From positions 868,001 through 932,000 of the forward strand of contig NZ_VFQF01000003.1 in NCBI RefSeq assembly GCF_006717145.1: a stretch of DNA of 64,000 nucleotides, in the 5' to 3' direction. The stretch comes from Humibacillus xanthopallidus. GTDB taxonomy: Bacteria > Actinomycetota > Actinomycetes > Actinomycetales > Dermatophilaceae. A model generated the notes under the pieces. That model saw nothing but the letters and a program-made list of their open reading frames with translations. It ran no database searches and was not told the DNA's origin. The translations under genes were made by a program, and so were the position numbers. Positions 17,055 through 25,851 of the stretch are shown piece by piece (the first letter of the stretch is position 1; each line of letters starts with the position of its first letter).

Positions 17055-18439
17055 GGCCGCGCAGGGCGCTCCATAAGGTCGTAGCCACCGATCTGTTGGA
17101 CCGTGTCGAAGCCAGCCTGCGCCGCGAGCCGGGACGCATCGGAGCCCGTGGGTGCGACGACGAGCGATGCCGAGTCGAGAGCCGGACTGGATTGATTACC
17201 CACTCCGGCCAGGAAATCGAGAAAGGCGGATTGGTCCCCGCGTGAGAAGGCATCGATCGGGTTGGCGGCCCAGACGCGGGTGCCCGCAGCAGCCAACGAC
17301 TCGGCGAGCGGCTCGGTTGCCAGAACCGTACGGCCCTGGGCGCGCTGGTCGACAGCCACTACGACGGGTAGATGCGCGTCGAACGCAGGCGTCCGGAGCC
17401 ACAGGACGAGCCCGCATCCCGCAGCCACGACTGCTGCGGTGATGGCAACGGTTGCAGGTCGGAGCGACTGCGGCGGGGTGGTGCGACTTCTCCGACTTCG
17501 GACGCTCCAAGCGCTGGCGGCGAGTGGCGCGCTGAAGAGCAGGAGCCACACGCCGTGGCGTGCGGCCAAGAGGGTTCCGACTCCCAGGCCTGCCAGAACC
17601 ACGTACTCCCAAGCCGGCAGGCGCTGGCGGACCGCCGAGACTGCAAGGACGGCAGCCGCACCGACAAGGAGGACGTCGAACGGCTGTGTCAGCTGAGGTG
17701 TCGCCCAGAGCTCGGAGCGTCGACTGGCGGCCTCGTTCGTGAGGACCCCGTAATAGTAGGCGCCGGTCTGGATATGAGCCGGAGTGAAGAAGAGAGCGGC
17801 AAGGGCTCCGAGCCCCACACCGAAGGCTGTCCACGGATCCGTGCGCAGGCGCGCGAAGAGGAGGTAGGCACCGGTGACCGCCAGCCCCACCAGCACCGCT
17901 CCGTGCAGGTTTCCCCAGATCGCGAGCAGTGGAAGCGCCAGCCAGATCCGGGCCGTGGGGCGTCTGTATTCGGTGCGCAAGAGGAGCAGCAGGAGCGCGA
18001 AGGGCACGAGGGAGTACAGCTGTGACCGCACGACTCCGAACGCGGGGAGAGCCCCGATGACCACCAGTGACACGGCTCCTGCAGTCGGCCCGCGCCCCGC
18101 ACCCAGCCGTCGTGCCCCGACCGCGACGAGGCCGAGGGCCGTGGCATCTGCAGCTAGCTGAAGCATGGGGAGTCCGACGGGACCCAGGCGATTCGCGAGG
18201 GAGAACATCACCTCACCCAGGACCGGGACGTTGACCCACCCAGTCGAGTCCGCCACGGCGAAGGGCAGACCGACGGGAACCTGGCCGTCACGGATGATCG
18301 TGTCGCCAAGAGCGACGAGCCAGAACGCGTCTGACCCCACGACCACAGTGATCGACAGAAACGCGATGACGATGACGAGCACGGCGGGGACCAACCATCG
18401 ATCGAGCCCTACGAGCCCGGCCTGTCGTGTCGTCCTCAT
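17051..18439 (-). CDS. Polytopic membrane protein, 'DPDxFWH' paralogue family, member 1
   Basis: 462 residues from the ATG at 18439, which overlaps the upstream GT87 stop (ATGA), so the two are translationally coupled. About ten membrane segments precede a C-terminal soluble part. The first loop reads 'GSDAFWLVALGDTIIRDGQV', the diverged counterpart of 'DPDSFWHIAAGARL' and 'DPDTFWHLAAGDYL' in the genes at 28770 and 38164. The conserved acidic residue in the first loop and a soluble C-terminal domain suggest a GT-C-like enzyme. The substrate is unknown. Coupling to a GT87 gene supports a sugar-transfer role. Confidence 0.62.
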   Translation of the reverse strand: MRTTRQAGLVGLDRWLVPAVLVIVIAFLSITVVVGSDAFWLVALGDTIIRDGQVPVGLPFAVADSTGWVNVPVLGEVMFSLANRLGPVGLPMLQLAADATALGLVAVGARRLGAGRGPTAGAVSLVVIGALPAFGVVRSQLYSLVPFALLLLLLRTEYRRPTARIWLALPLLAIWGNLHGAVLVGLAVTGAYLLFARLRTDPWTAFGVGLGALAALFFTPAHIQTGAYYYGVLTNEAASRRSELWATPQLTQPFDVLLVGAAAVLAVSAVRQRLPAWEYVVLAGLGVGTLLAARHGVWLLLFSAPLAASAWSVRSRRSRTTPPQSLRPATVAITAAVVAAGCGLVLWLRTPAFDAHLPVVVAVDQRAQGRTVLATEPLAESLAAAGTRVWAANPIDAFSRGDQSAFLDFLAGVGNQSSPALDSASLVVAPTGSDASRLAAQAGFDTVQQIGGYDLMERPARP

Positions 18440-19761
18440 CGAGAACCTCTCTCCGGGGGCAACGCAGCGTCTGAAGGTCGGCGCAGGAGCCGGTACCAGA
18501 GGAGAAACGCGCCGAGCGCGGCCCAGGGGGCTCCAAGGGACGTGACCGGCCAGGACGATCCCGCGAGGAGGAGCTGGATGGGCGCCGCCAGCCACAGGGC
18601 AGCAGTCATGCCAACGAGCGTGAGACGCGTGACGGCATCCCAGCCCGTCCAGGCCAGCGCAAACACGACCGGGATGATCAGCACGAGGTCGTAGACGAGG
18701 ACGTGGGGCGCTGCGATCACCGTCGTGGCCAACACGAGTGCCCAGGCGAATTGCTGACTCGCATCTCGTCGGATCGTCACGGCTCGCAAGGCTGGCACGC
18801 ATGCTGCCAGACCCGTGAGGGTTGCGAGCAGTTGCCACCAACGACCGAAGTCAGCCGGCGCAAGCCCCGTGAGAAGAGCGGAGACGTTGACCCCCTTCCA
18901 GGCGAACCCCTGTTGCACCGCCTTCGAGTAGTCACCCGACGAGACCACTGCAAGCCACCTAGAGATGCCACCGGGGCCCATCATCACGAGCGATACGACC
19001 GTGAAAACCACTGCGACGGCGATGAATCCTGCCAGAGCGCGTGGCTGACGCCTGAGAACCAAGAGCACCGGAACGAGGAAGATCAGGTGCGGTTTGACGA
19101 GCCCCAAGCCCAGGCAGGCGCCAGCCTGATACGCCCTATCCCGGGACAACAGGTGCACCCCGGCCGCCACCGCAAGGAGTACCAGCGTGGTGTCCTGACC
19201 TACGAAGAGCACCTGTAGCACGGGATACGACGTCCAGATGACCAGCGTCGTCGTGCGCCAGTTGTCGGCGAGAACGGCCGGTGCCCAGGGCCGCAGGAGC
19301 CTGACCGAGAGCCACAGCGCACTCGTTGAGATCGCCAACCAGACGAGGCAGGCGAGCCAGTAGGGCAAGAGCGACAACGGGGCGAACAAGACTGCGACGA
19401 AGGGCGGGGAGACGAACCAGGAGAACTGATCGGTACCGGTGCCGTTGCGCTGCACCTCTGCCTGACGAGCCAAGTCGTAGAGTGCCGATCCCTGTCCGGT
19501 CACAACGAGACGACCCGCGGACCAGCGGGCAGCAAAGTCCGGAAATGCGGCGAGTTCCGGGATCGTCAACCACGCTGTGACCAATGCGGCAACGAAGACG
19601 GTCGCACTCGCCAGCGCCCAGACCTGCACACGCTTGCGCGTGACCTTGGCGTCTACCCGGCGCACGAGGGACACGAGGGACGCGGCGAGGGGAGGCCGGT
19701 GCGGGTCGCCACCGACGGAGGCCCCGCCCCCCGCCTCGAAGCTGCGTCGGCCTGACATCAC
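18436..19761 (-). CDS. GT87-family (DUF2029) membrane glycosyltransferase, second copy
   Basis: 441 residues from GTG 19761, or 440 from the adjacent ATG at 19758. The motifs 'FPDFAARWSAGRLVVTGQ' and 'SWFVSPPFVAVLFAPLSLL' are shared with the gene at 11114-12385. About ten membrane segments are visible. It is expected to transfer mannose or a related sugar from a polyprenyl-phosphate carrier on the outer face of the membrane. It is the first gene of a two-gene operon with the member-1 membrane protein and is divergent from the flp pilin genes, with 76 bases between them. Confidence 0.8.
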   Translation of the reverse strand: MMSGRRSFEAGGGASVGGDPHRPPLAASLVSLVRRVDAKVTRKRVQVWALASATVFVAALVTAWLTIPELAAFPDFAARWSAGRLVVTGQGSALYDLARQAEVQRNGTGTDQFSWFVSPPFVAVLFAPLSLLPYWLACLVWLAISTSALWLSVRLLRPWAPAVLADNWRTTTLVIWTSYPVLQVLFVGQDTTLVLLAVAAGVHLLSRDRAYQAGACLGLGLVKPHLIFLVPVLLVLRRQPRALAGFIAVAVVFTVVSLVMMGPGGISRWLAVVSSGDYSKAVQQGFAWKGVNVSALLTGLAPADFGRWWQLLATLTGLAACVPALRAVTIRRDASQQFAWALVLATTVIAAPHVLVYDLVLIIPVVFALAWTGWDAVTRLTLVGMTAALWLAAPIQLLLAGSSWPVTSLGAPWAALGAFLLWYRLLRRPSDAALPPERGSR

Positions 19762-19837
19762 GGTCCATCATGTCCGACGGTGGAGGTGGAGTCGGCAAAA
19801 CGCGGACACCCGGTGTGGCGCTCCCTAGGGTGCTCCT

Positions 19838-20011
19838 ATGAACACTCGGAGGATCGTACGCCGTGCCCAGTGGGCAGTGCGGGAGGGCGGTGCGACAGCG
19901 GTCGAGTACGCACTCATGGCGTCGCTCGTCGCCATCGTCATCATCGCAGCCGTCATCATGCTCGGCACCAATCTCAGCAACTTCTTCAACGACGCCGCAA
20001 CCAAGGTCTGA
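19838..20011 (+). CDS. flp: Flp-type pilin 1
   Basis: 57 residues. A basic leader ('MNTRRIVRRAQWAVREGG') precedes the processing region 'GATAVEYALMASLVAIVIIA', with the class-IVb signature Glu at +5 and Tyr at +6 after the G/A-type cleavage site. A single hydrophobic helix and the tail 'LGTNLSNFFNDAATKV' follow. After cleavage by a prepilin peptidase it would be the shaft subunit of a Tad pilus. It is the first and most diverged of three tandem pilins. A weak ribosome site (GGTGCT) precedes the ATG. Confidence 0.9.
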   Translation: MNTRRIVRRAQWAVREGGATAVEYALMASLVAIVIIAAVIMLGTNLSNFFNDAATKV

Positions 20012-20161
20012 CCGGGCCGTTCGCGTCTACGCGGCGGCGCGGGGAACGGTTGAGGCCAAATATCTTCGACTCCCCAACGCGGACGCCGCCGAGGTCGTAG
20101 GTTGTGCCGTGGGGGGTGCATGGCGCACATCGGGTGGCCCTGGACGCGAAGGATGCAGAAC

Positions 20162-20329
20162 ATGACGTCGCTTGGAGCCAGCCTGAGGCGGAGTCGGCGC
20201 GAGAAGGGTGCGACGGCGGTGGAGTACGGCCTCATGGTTGCGCTCATCGCTGTTGTGATCATCGTTGCAGTGGCGCTGTTGGGGACCAACTTGAGCAGCC
20301 TCTTCAACTCGGTCGCTACCTCGATCTGA
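20162..20329 (+). CDS. flp: Flp-type pilin 2
   Basis: 55 residues from the ATG at 20162, preferred because a GAAGGA ribosome site lies 8 bases before it; the ATG at 20153 is too close to that site. The leader 'MTSLGASLRRSRREKG' precedes 'ATAVEYGLMVALIAVVIIVA', then 'LLGTNLSSLFNSVATSI'. It is about 80 percent identical by eye to pilin 3, pointing to recent duplication. The 150-base gap to pilin 1 and the 167-base gap to pilin 3 could hold separate promoters or attenuating hairpins. Confidence 0.92.
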   Translation: MTSLGASLRRSRREKGATAVEYGLMVALIAVVIIVAVALLGTNLSSLFNSVATSI

Positions 20330-20496
20330 GGAGTGACGGCCGGTTCCCCACGCCCACTGGCCGAGACAGTCGCCCAGTACACGTGTCGGAACTGTCAGAT
20401 TCAACCATTCGGCAGACAGGGCGGGGAGACACCTCGTACTGTCGCCGTCGTGGGAGCGACAGAGGGTGGCTCCCCGGGGACGAAAAGAGAACTTCA

Positions 20497-20664
20497 ATGA
20501 CCAGACTTGCTGCCAAGCTTCAGACGCTCCGAAGCGACAAGGGTGCGACCGCTGTCGAGTACGGGCTGATGATCGCCCTCATCGCGATCGTGATCATCGT
20601 CGCTGTGGCCCTGCTGGGCACGAACCTCAGCAGCCTTTTCAACAAGGTCGCCACCTCCGTCTGA
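20497..20664 (+). CDS. flp: Flp-type pilin 3
   Basis: 55 residues with an AAAGAGA ribosome site. It has the same plan as pilin 2: basic leader 'MTRLAAKLQTLRSDKG', processing region 'ATAVEYGLMIALIAIVIIVA', and tail 'SSLFNKVATSV'. It leads directly into the TadE-like gene 82 bases on, so it probably shares the transcript with the assembly genes. Confidence 0.92.
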   Translation: MTRLAAKLQTLRSDKGATAVEYGLMIALIAIVIIVAVALLGTNLSSLFNKVATSV

Positions 20665-20746
20665 GCTGTGGTCGGGTGTGCTCCTCGGGGGAGGGGGGCG
20701 CACCCGACGACAGGCCGTTCGCGATCAGGTTGTTGGGAGGGTGAGG

Positions 20747-21184
20747 ATGGGCAGTCTCTGCCTGCGTTCTGTTGCAGGCCGCTGCACCAGAAGCGGAGAC
20801 CGTGGAGCGACTGCCGTGGAGTTCGCCATCCTGCTCCCCCTGGTATTCCTGATCATCGCCGGAATAGTCGATTTCGGCACCGCGTTCTTCACGAAGATCG
20901 AGTTAACGAACGCTGCTCGTGAAGGTGCCCGTGCCGCCGTTATCACCGGAACGCCGGTTACGGCCGTTCAAGCCCGCGCATCAGCCGCGGCGATCGGAGT
21001 TAACGGCCTAACCGTCCCAAACCCCACCGTTTGCCCAACGCCTGCACCAAGCGATTCAGCGACGGTTCTCGTTGAAGCTACCGCGGAGTGGCGGCTCTTG
21101 AAGCCAGCACTGAATCTCTTTGGGGCGGGAAGTTCACTCCCAACAAAGTTGTCGGCGCAGGCGGTGATGAAATGCGGTGGGTGA
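20747..21184 (+). CDS. tadE: TadE-like pseudopilin
   Basis: 145 residues from the ATG at 20747, which sits six bases after GGGAGG. The N-terminus 'GDRGATAVEFAILLPLVFLIIAG' is the TadE signature (EF in place of EY), followed by 'VDFGTAFFTKIELTNAAREGAR'. The C-terminal domain (about 60-145) is extracytoplasmic and contains two cysteines. TadE proteins are processed like pilins and act as minor pilins. The 3' part uses more A/T-rich codons than the neighbours. It overlaps the TadG start. Confidence 0.85.
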   Translation: MGSLCLRSVAGRCTRSGDRGATAVEFAILLPLVFLIIAGIVDFGTAFFTKIELTNAAREGARAAVITGTPVTAVQARASAAAIGVNGLTVPNPTVCPTPAPSDSATVLVEATAEWRLLKPALNLFGAGSSLPTKLSAQAVMKCGG

Positions 21185-22503
21185 GGTTGCGACTCGGGTA
21201 TGCGTCGGATGCCCGTCGTGACAAGGGTGCGGTGGCGACCCTATTCGCGGTTCTGCTTGCCGGTGGGGTCGTCATCGGCATGTTGGCACTTACCGTTGAC
21301 ATTGGAGGCTTCTGGGTCGAGCGTCGCGAACTGCAGAACAGTGCCGATGCCGCATCACTGAGTTTGGCGTCGATCTGTGCCAAGAAAGCCTCCGACTGTG
21401 ATCCCCTGGTTACGCCGGCATCGCTAAATCCTCTCATCAATGCCAACGCTGGCGCCGACCAGGCATCTCAATTACTGACAGATGTCTCTCCAACGATGAC
21501 CAAAGGTCAGTGTGCTCGCACGCCCACAGGCTTGTCATTCCCCAACATGCCTACCTGTGAATCGGTGGGAAGCGATGCCGTGCCGAGTCAATTGAGTAAG
21601 TGCCCTGCTGTTCCGGCATGGTTGCGGGGCGCGGGAGCGGGGATACCATTTGTGGAGGTTTACACTCAAACCGAACACAACGGCTCCACTGTTCTGCCCC
21701 CGGCCTTCTCTCAAGCGCTCGTGGGTGGACCGGGTTCTCCCATGACGGTGTCGGCCTGCGCTCGAGCGGCATGGGGGCCGCCAGGCGTGCGCACCGGCTC
21801 CGTCTCAATAACGATCTCGAGTTGCGAGTGGAACACCATGACGAATGGTGGCACCTCCTACGTGAACAGTCTCCCTGTAGGCGCGTTTCCTGGGTATGGA
21901 GGATCGGGTCAGCCTCCAATGCCTAGTGCTTCGCAGGAGATAGTCATAAATCTGGCCATTCCGAATCCACCGACGCCGCCAAATCCAGACGACTTCTGTC
22001 AGGTAAATGGCAAAGATACCCCTGGAGGATTTGGATATGTCAGCCCGACGGCGCCATCTACTTGTGTTGCGGACATAACGACTGACAATTGGGTGAATAT
22101 TCTCAACGGAAACAATGCTACGAACGCATGCGAGAGTGCTCTTTCGTCGCTCTACGGCAAGGTCATCCAGATTCCAGTCTATGACTGCATACTTCAATCT
22201 ATGTCTGTGCCCACCGGGCCGCCACCGACTGGTCCGGGTGCGTGTCTAGGTGGTCCAGGAGCGGGTGGAGCGAAGGCCTACTACCATATTGCGGGTTGGG
22301 CCAACTTCTACCTCAGCGGCTACAAGGTCGGTGGCGGCCCTGCGTCCGAACGCGTCAGCGTCCGGACGGGTTCCCTTCCGTGTACTGGCTCGGTTCGCTG
22401 TCTCTCCGGTTGGTACGTGAAGGGTTCTCTAGACGCGACCTCGATTGCCCCGCCTAGCCCTGGAAACGACTTCGGGGCATTCACCGTCCTTCCGGCCGGA
22501 TAA
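21172..22503 (+). CDS. tadG: TadG-like Tad-domain pilus assembly protein
   Basis: 443 residues from ATG 21172; a GTG at 21181 overlapping the TadE stop (GTGA) is an equally good start. 'DKGAVATLFAVLLAGGVVIGMLALTVDIGG' (read in two pieces) is the Tad/TadG N-terminal helix, followed by 'WVERRELQNSADAASLSLA', the usual conserved segment. The remainder is a secreted, cysteine-containing, proline/glycine-rich domain without a VWA domain. The central part (about 21480-22260) has clearly lower GC than neighbouring genes, so this surface domain may have been exchanged or be evolving fast. Confidence 0.8.
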   Translation: MRWVRLRLGYASDARRDKGAVATLFAVLLAGGVVIGMLALTVDIGGFWVERRELQNSADAASLSLASICAKKASDCDPLVTPASLNPLINANAGADQASQLLTDVSPTMTKGQCARTPTGLSFPNMPTCESVGSDAVPSQLSKCPAVPAWLRGAGAGIPFVEVYTQTEHNGSTVLPPAFSQALVGGPGSPMTVSACARAAWGPPGVRTGSVSITISSCEWNTMTNGGTSYVNSLPVGAFPGYGGSGQPPMPSASQEIVINLAIPNPPTPPNPDDFCQVNGKDTPGGFGYVSPTAPSTCVADITTDNWVNILNGNNATNACESALSSLYGKVIQIPVYDCILQSMSVPTGPPPTGPGACLGGPGAGGAKAYYHIAGWANFYLSGYKVGGGPASERVSVRTGSLPCTGSVRCLSGWYVKGSLDATSIAPPSPGNDFGAFTVLPAG

Positions 22504-22520
22504 CAAGAAAGAACTTGTTG

Positions 22521-23297
22521 ATGAATCGACGCATTCTCGCCATTCTCGTGGCCATCGTCTTGGCCGTCGGTGGCGCAGTTCTCGTCATCATGTATGCGCA
22601 GAGTGCTGACCAGCGAGCCATAGCGGCCGCGCAGCCCACGCAGGTGTGGGTCTCAAAGAAGCTGGTCCCTGCAGGTACATCGCTCAAGGACGCGCAGCGC
22701 ACGGACCTCATCGGGCAGACCCAGGTTGCGGCCTCTGCCGTGCCTGCGGGGGCCTTGACGACCATCGACGCCGACAACAACAACCTCCTCGCGCTCTCTG
22801 ACATCCAGCCTGGCGAGATACTCCTGTCTGCGAGGTTTGGATCGACCCCGGTCGGTGCCAAGGCGATCGAGGTGCCCTCCGGAATGCTGGCAATGTCCGT
22901 CGAGTTGAGCGACCCTGCGAGGGTGGGGAAGTTCGTCACGCCCGGTTCGCACATCGCGATCTACCAGTCGTACAAGATCAAGGATCTTCGAGACACGCCT
23001 GAGGCCAAGCTCATCAACGAGAACGACATCAACGGGACCAGCGTCCTGCTGCCCGACCTGCTCGTCATCGGCATGGGGGAGACTCCTTTGGCCGCACCCA
23101 CCAAGACCGATGGAACAACCCCGGAGACGCAGGCAGCGAGCTTCCTCGTCACGGTCGCCGTGGCACCCGGTGATGCCCCTGTGTTGGTCCACGGCGTCAA
23201 CAACCGCAAGCTCTACGCCGGGCTCCGCGGCTCTGACGTGAAGATTGACAAGAACCAGCAGGTCACCGACCTGAACTCCGTGGTGGGCGGGTCATGA
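22521..23297 (+). CDS. cpaB: CpaB/RcpC-like SAF-domain pilus assembly protein
   Basis: 258 residues from ATG 22521 (two TTG codons directly upstream are alternatives). An N-terminal membrane anchor ('RRILAILVAIVLAVGGAVLV') is followed by an SAF domain ('VWVSKKLVPAGTSLKDAQRT ... LSDIQPGEILLSARF') and an RcpC-like C-terminal domain. In Gram-negative bacteria CpaB/RcpC helps the secretin. Actinobacteria have no outer-membrane secretin, so its role here may be peptidoglycan or pilus binding. It overlaps the TadZ start by four bases. Confidence 0.85.
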   Translation: MNRRILAILVAIVLAVGGAVLVIMYAQSADQRAIAAAQPTQVWVSKKLVPAGTSLKDAQRTDLIGQTQVAASAVPAGALTTIDADNNNLLALSDIQPGEILLSARFGSTPVGAKAIEVPSGMLAMSVELSDPARVGKFVTPGSHIAIYQSYKIKDLRDTPEAKLINENDINGTSVLLPDLLVIGMGETPLAAPTKTDGTTPETQAASFLVTVAVAPGDAPVLVHGVNNRKLYAGLRGSDVKIDKNQQVTDLNSVVGGS

Positions 23298-24466
23298 CGA
23301 TCCTATGGGACCACGACCCGGGGGCCCTTGAGACGTACGCGTTCGCGTTGGGGAGTGGTGTCGAACAGATTCAAGCCGGCCCTCGAATCAGTCGCGCGTT
23401 GGGCGAGGACGGCTCGCACACGCTAGTCGTCATCGGTCCCGATATCCCACTGGAGTCGGCCTGTGACCTCGCCGAGCAGGAGAGGGTCGACCGTCCAGAG
23501 CTGGGTGTGATCCTCCTGCGACACCGCCTGGACGTGAACGCCTTGGCCCAGGCCCTTCGCAGTGGCGTCCGGGAGGTGGTTCAGGCCGATGACCTGCCAG
23601 CCTTGGCCGATGCCGTCCGTCGAAGTGAAGCGCTGACGGTGCAGCTGGCCGGTCACAACCCGGCCGCGGCTGGTCGTGACGGGAAGGTGATCACCATCTT
23701 CTCGGCCAAGGGGGGTGTCGGAAAGACGACCCTGTCTACCAACCTCGCCGCGTACCTGGCCTCCACCGGGGCAAGGACACTTCTGGTTGACCTGGACCTC
23801 ATGTTCGGTGATGTGGCGATCAGCCTGCAGCTCACCCCTCACAGCTCGGTCCGAGACGTCGTTGCGATGAGCGGACACCTCGACGTACAAGGCATTGCTT
23901 CCGTCGTTACTACGCACGAGAGCAGCGGACTCCATGTGATTGCCGCGCCACCCGATCCAGCGGACGCGGACCGCGTTCCCTCGCACGTCGTCGTGGAGCT
24001 GTTGCGAATGGCGCGAACGGCTTACGACTACGTTCTCGTCGACACTCCCCCGTCCTTCACGGAGCACGTGCTCGCGGCCTTCGATCTCAGCGACCTCACC
24101 GTTCTCATCGCGACCTTGGACATTCCTGCGATCAAGAATTTGCGCATTGCCATCAACACTCTCGACACGCTGGGCGAGGCCAAGGACGCGCGATGCATCG
24201 TGCTCAACCGAGCGGACACCAAGGTTGGGCTCAAGCCCGACGATGTTGAGTCGGCCCTCAAGGAGTCGATCGCGGCCAGCGTGCCCAACAGCCTCAGCGT
24301 CCCCTCATCGATCAACCGGGGCGTGCCCATCGTGCTCGACGACGCTCGAGGCCCCGTTGCTGTCGCGATCAGGGAGCTCGCCGACATCCAGATCCGCCAG
24401 CGCTTCGGGGAGACCTTGCCGAATGGTGCCAAGCGCAGCTTTGGTCTGCTGAGGAGCAAGCGATGA
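23294..24466 (+). CDS. tadZ: TadZ/CpaE-like localisation ATPase
   Basis: 390 residues. Residues 1-125 form an atypical receiver-like domain. Residues 130-390 are a MinD/ParA-type ATPase with an intact deviant Walker A at about 137-147 ('FSAKGGVGKTT'), Walker A' 'LLVDLDLMFGDVA' and Walker B 'YDYVLVDTPPSF'. TadZ proteins place the pilus machine at its site in the membrane. ATGA overlaps link it to CpaB before and TadA after. The contrast with the Ssd-like gene of the second locus, which lacks both Walker lysines, is notable. Confidence 0.9.
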   Translation: MTILWDHDPGALETYAFALGSGVEQIQAGPRISRALGEDGSHTLVVIGPDIPLESACDLAEQERVDRPELGVILLRHRLDVNALAQALRSGVREVVQADDLPALADAVRRSEALTVQLAGHNPAAAGRDGKVITIFSAKGGVGKTTLSTNLAAYLASTGARTLLVDLDLMFGDVAISLQLTPHSSVRDVVAMSGHLDVQGIASVVTTHESSGLHVIAAPPDPADADRVPSHVVVELLRMARTAYDYVLVDTPPSFTEHVLAAFDLSDLTVLIATLDIPAIKNLRIAINTLDTLGEAKDARCIVLNRADTKVGLKPDDVESALKESIAASVPNSLSVPSSINRGVPIVLDDARGPVAVAIRELADIQIRQRFGETLPNGAKRSFGLLRSKR

Positions 24467-25851
24467 GCAACCTGGCCGACCGGCTGGAGCAGGCGCGGCA
24501 GCAGCAGGCAACCTTTGGCCAGGGCCCGGTCGCAGTTCGCAATGGGTCCGAGTCCGGGGCCGCCCGCCGCAGAGGCGGCGACCCCTTTGCGGGCGTCAAG
24601 GAGCGCGTGCACCAGGCACTGCTGGAGTCGCTGGGACCGCGTCTCTACGACCCGCACCTGTCAGAGGCCGAGCTCGCCGGCCAGGTGCGCGCGACCCTGC
24701 AACAGGTGATCGAGGCGGAGCAGACCCCGCTGTCGCATGCGGACCGGTCGAAGATCGCGCAGGACGTCTCCGACGACATCTTGGGTCACGGGCCGCTCGA
24801 GCCGTACCTTCGCGACGCAGAGGTCACTGAGATCATGGTCAACGGCGCTGACAGCATCTTTATCGAGCGCGATGGCCGGATCTTCCCTGTGGACGCCCGA
24901 TTCTCGGACGAGGCCCATCTGCGTCGAACGATCGACAAGATCGTCTCCCGGGTTGGCCGCAGGATCGACGAGTCGAGCCCATTGGTGGATGCCCGACTGC
25001 CTGATGGTTCACGCGTGAACGCGGTCGTCGCTCCCATCGCGCTCGACGGGGCGATACTCACTATCCGAAAGTTCGCGGCAGATCCCTTCACTGACCGCGA
25101 CCTCATCAGCTTCGGCACGATGTCAACGCAGGTACGCGACTTCTTCAGAGCGTGTGTCCTAGGGCGTCGCAACATCATCATCTCGGGAGGCACAGGTTCG
25201 GGCAAAACGACATCGCTCAACGTGCTCAGCGCCTTTCTGCCGCACGACGAGCGCATCATCACGATTGAGGACGCTGCCGAGCTCCAGCTTCACCAAGAGC
25301 ACGTTCTTCGTCTCGAGGCGAGGCCTGCAAACATCGAGGGACGCGGGGCGATCTCGATTCGCGAGCTCGTCAGAAACAGCCTGCGCATGCGGCCCGATCG
25401 GATCATCGTCGGTGAGGTCCGCGACGGTGCCGCACTCGACATGCTCCAGGCAATGAACACCGGTCACGACGGATCCCTGACGACCATCCACGCCAACAGC
25501 CCTCGCGACAGCCTGTCGCGCCTGGAGACCATGGTGCTCATGGCCGGGATCGAGCTGCCGGTACGCGCGATCCGTGAGCAGGTGTCCGGTGCACTGGATC
25601 TGATCATCCAGCAGTCGCGACTCAAAGACGGGACACGTCGCATCGTCGCCGTGACTGAGGTCGTCGGGATGGAGACGGACGTCGTCACTCTTCAGGACAT
25701 ATATACGTTCGACTACTCCGCGGGCCGCGACGACACCGGGCGCTTCCGCGGAGGTCTGGTGCCGACCGGCATCCGCCCCAAGTTCTCGCAGGACCTTGCT
25801 GATCTGGGTGTAGAGCTGCCGAACTCGCTCTTCGCACGGACATACCTGTGA
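24463..25851 (+). CDS. tadA: TadA/CpaF secretion motor ATPase
   Basis: 462 residues. An N-terminal helical domain (about 45-115) is followed by a GspE/VirB11-type core with Walker A at about 242-250 ('GGTGSGKTT'), Asp box 'ERIITIEDAAELQ', Walker B 'IIVGEVRDGAALDMLQAMNT' and His box 'GHDGSLTTIHANSP'. It should form the hexameric cytoplasmic motor that powers pilin polymerisation. The start overlaps TadZ (ATGA) and the end overlaps the VWA-TadB gene (GTGA). All catalytic motifs are intact. Confidence 0.93.
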   Translation: MSNLADRLEQARQQQATFGQGPVAVRNGSESGAARRRGGDPFAGVKERVHQALLESLGPRLYDPHLSEAELAGQVRATLQQVIEAEQTPLSHADRSKIAQDVSDDILGHGPLEPYLRDAEVTEIMVNGADSIFIERDGRIFPVDARFSDEAHLRRTIDKIVSRVGRRIDESSPLVDARLPDGSRVNAVVAPIALDGAILTIRKFAADPFTDRDLISFGTMSTQVRDFFRACVLGRRNIIISGGTGSGKTTSLNVLSAFLPHDERIITIEDAAELQLHQEHVLRLEARPANIEGRGAISIRELVRNSLRMRPDRIIVGEVRDGAALDMLQAMNTGHDGSLTTIHANSPRDSLSRLETMVLMAGIELPVRAIREQVSGALDLIIQQSRLKDGTRRIVAVTEVVGMETDVVTLQDIYTFDYSAGRDDTGRFRGGLVPTGIRPKFSQDLADLGVELPNSLFARTYL

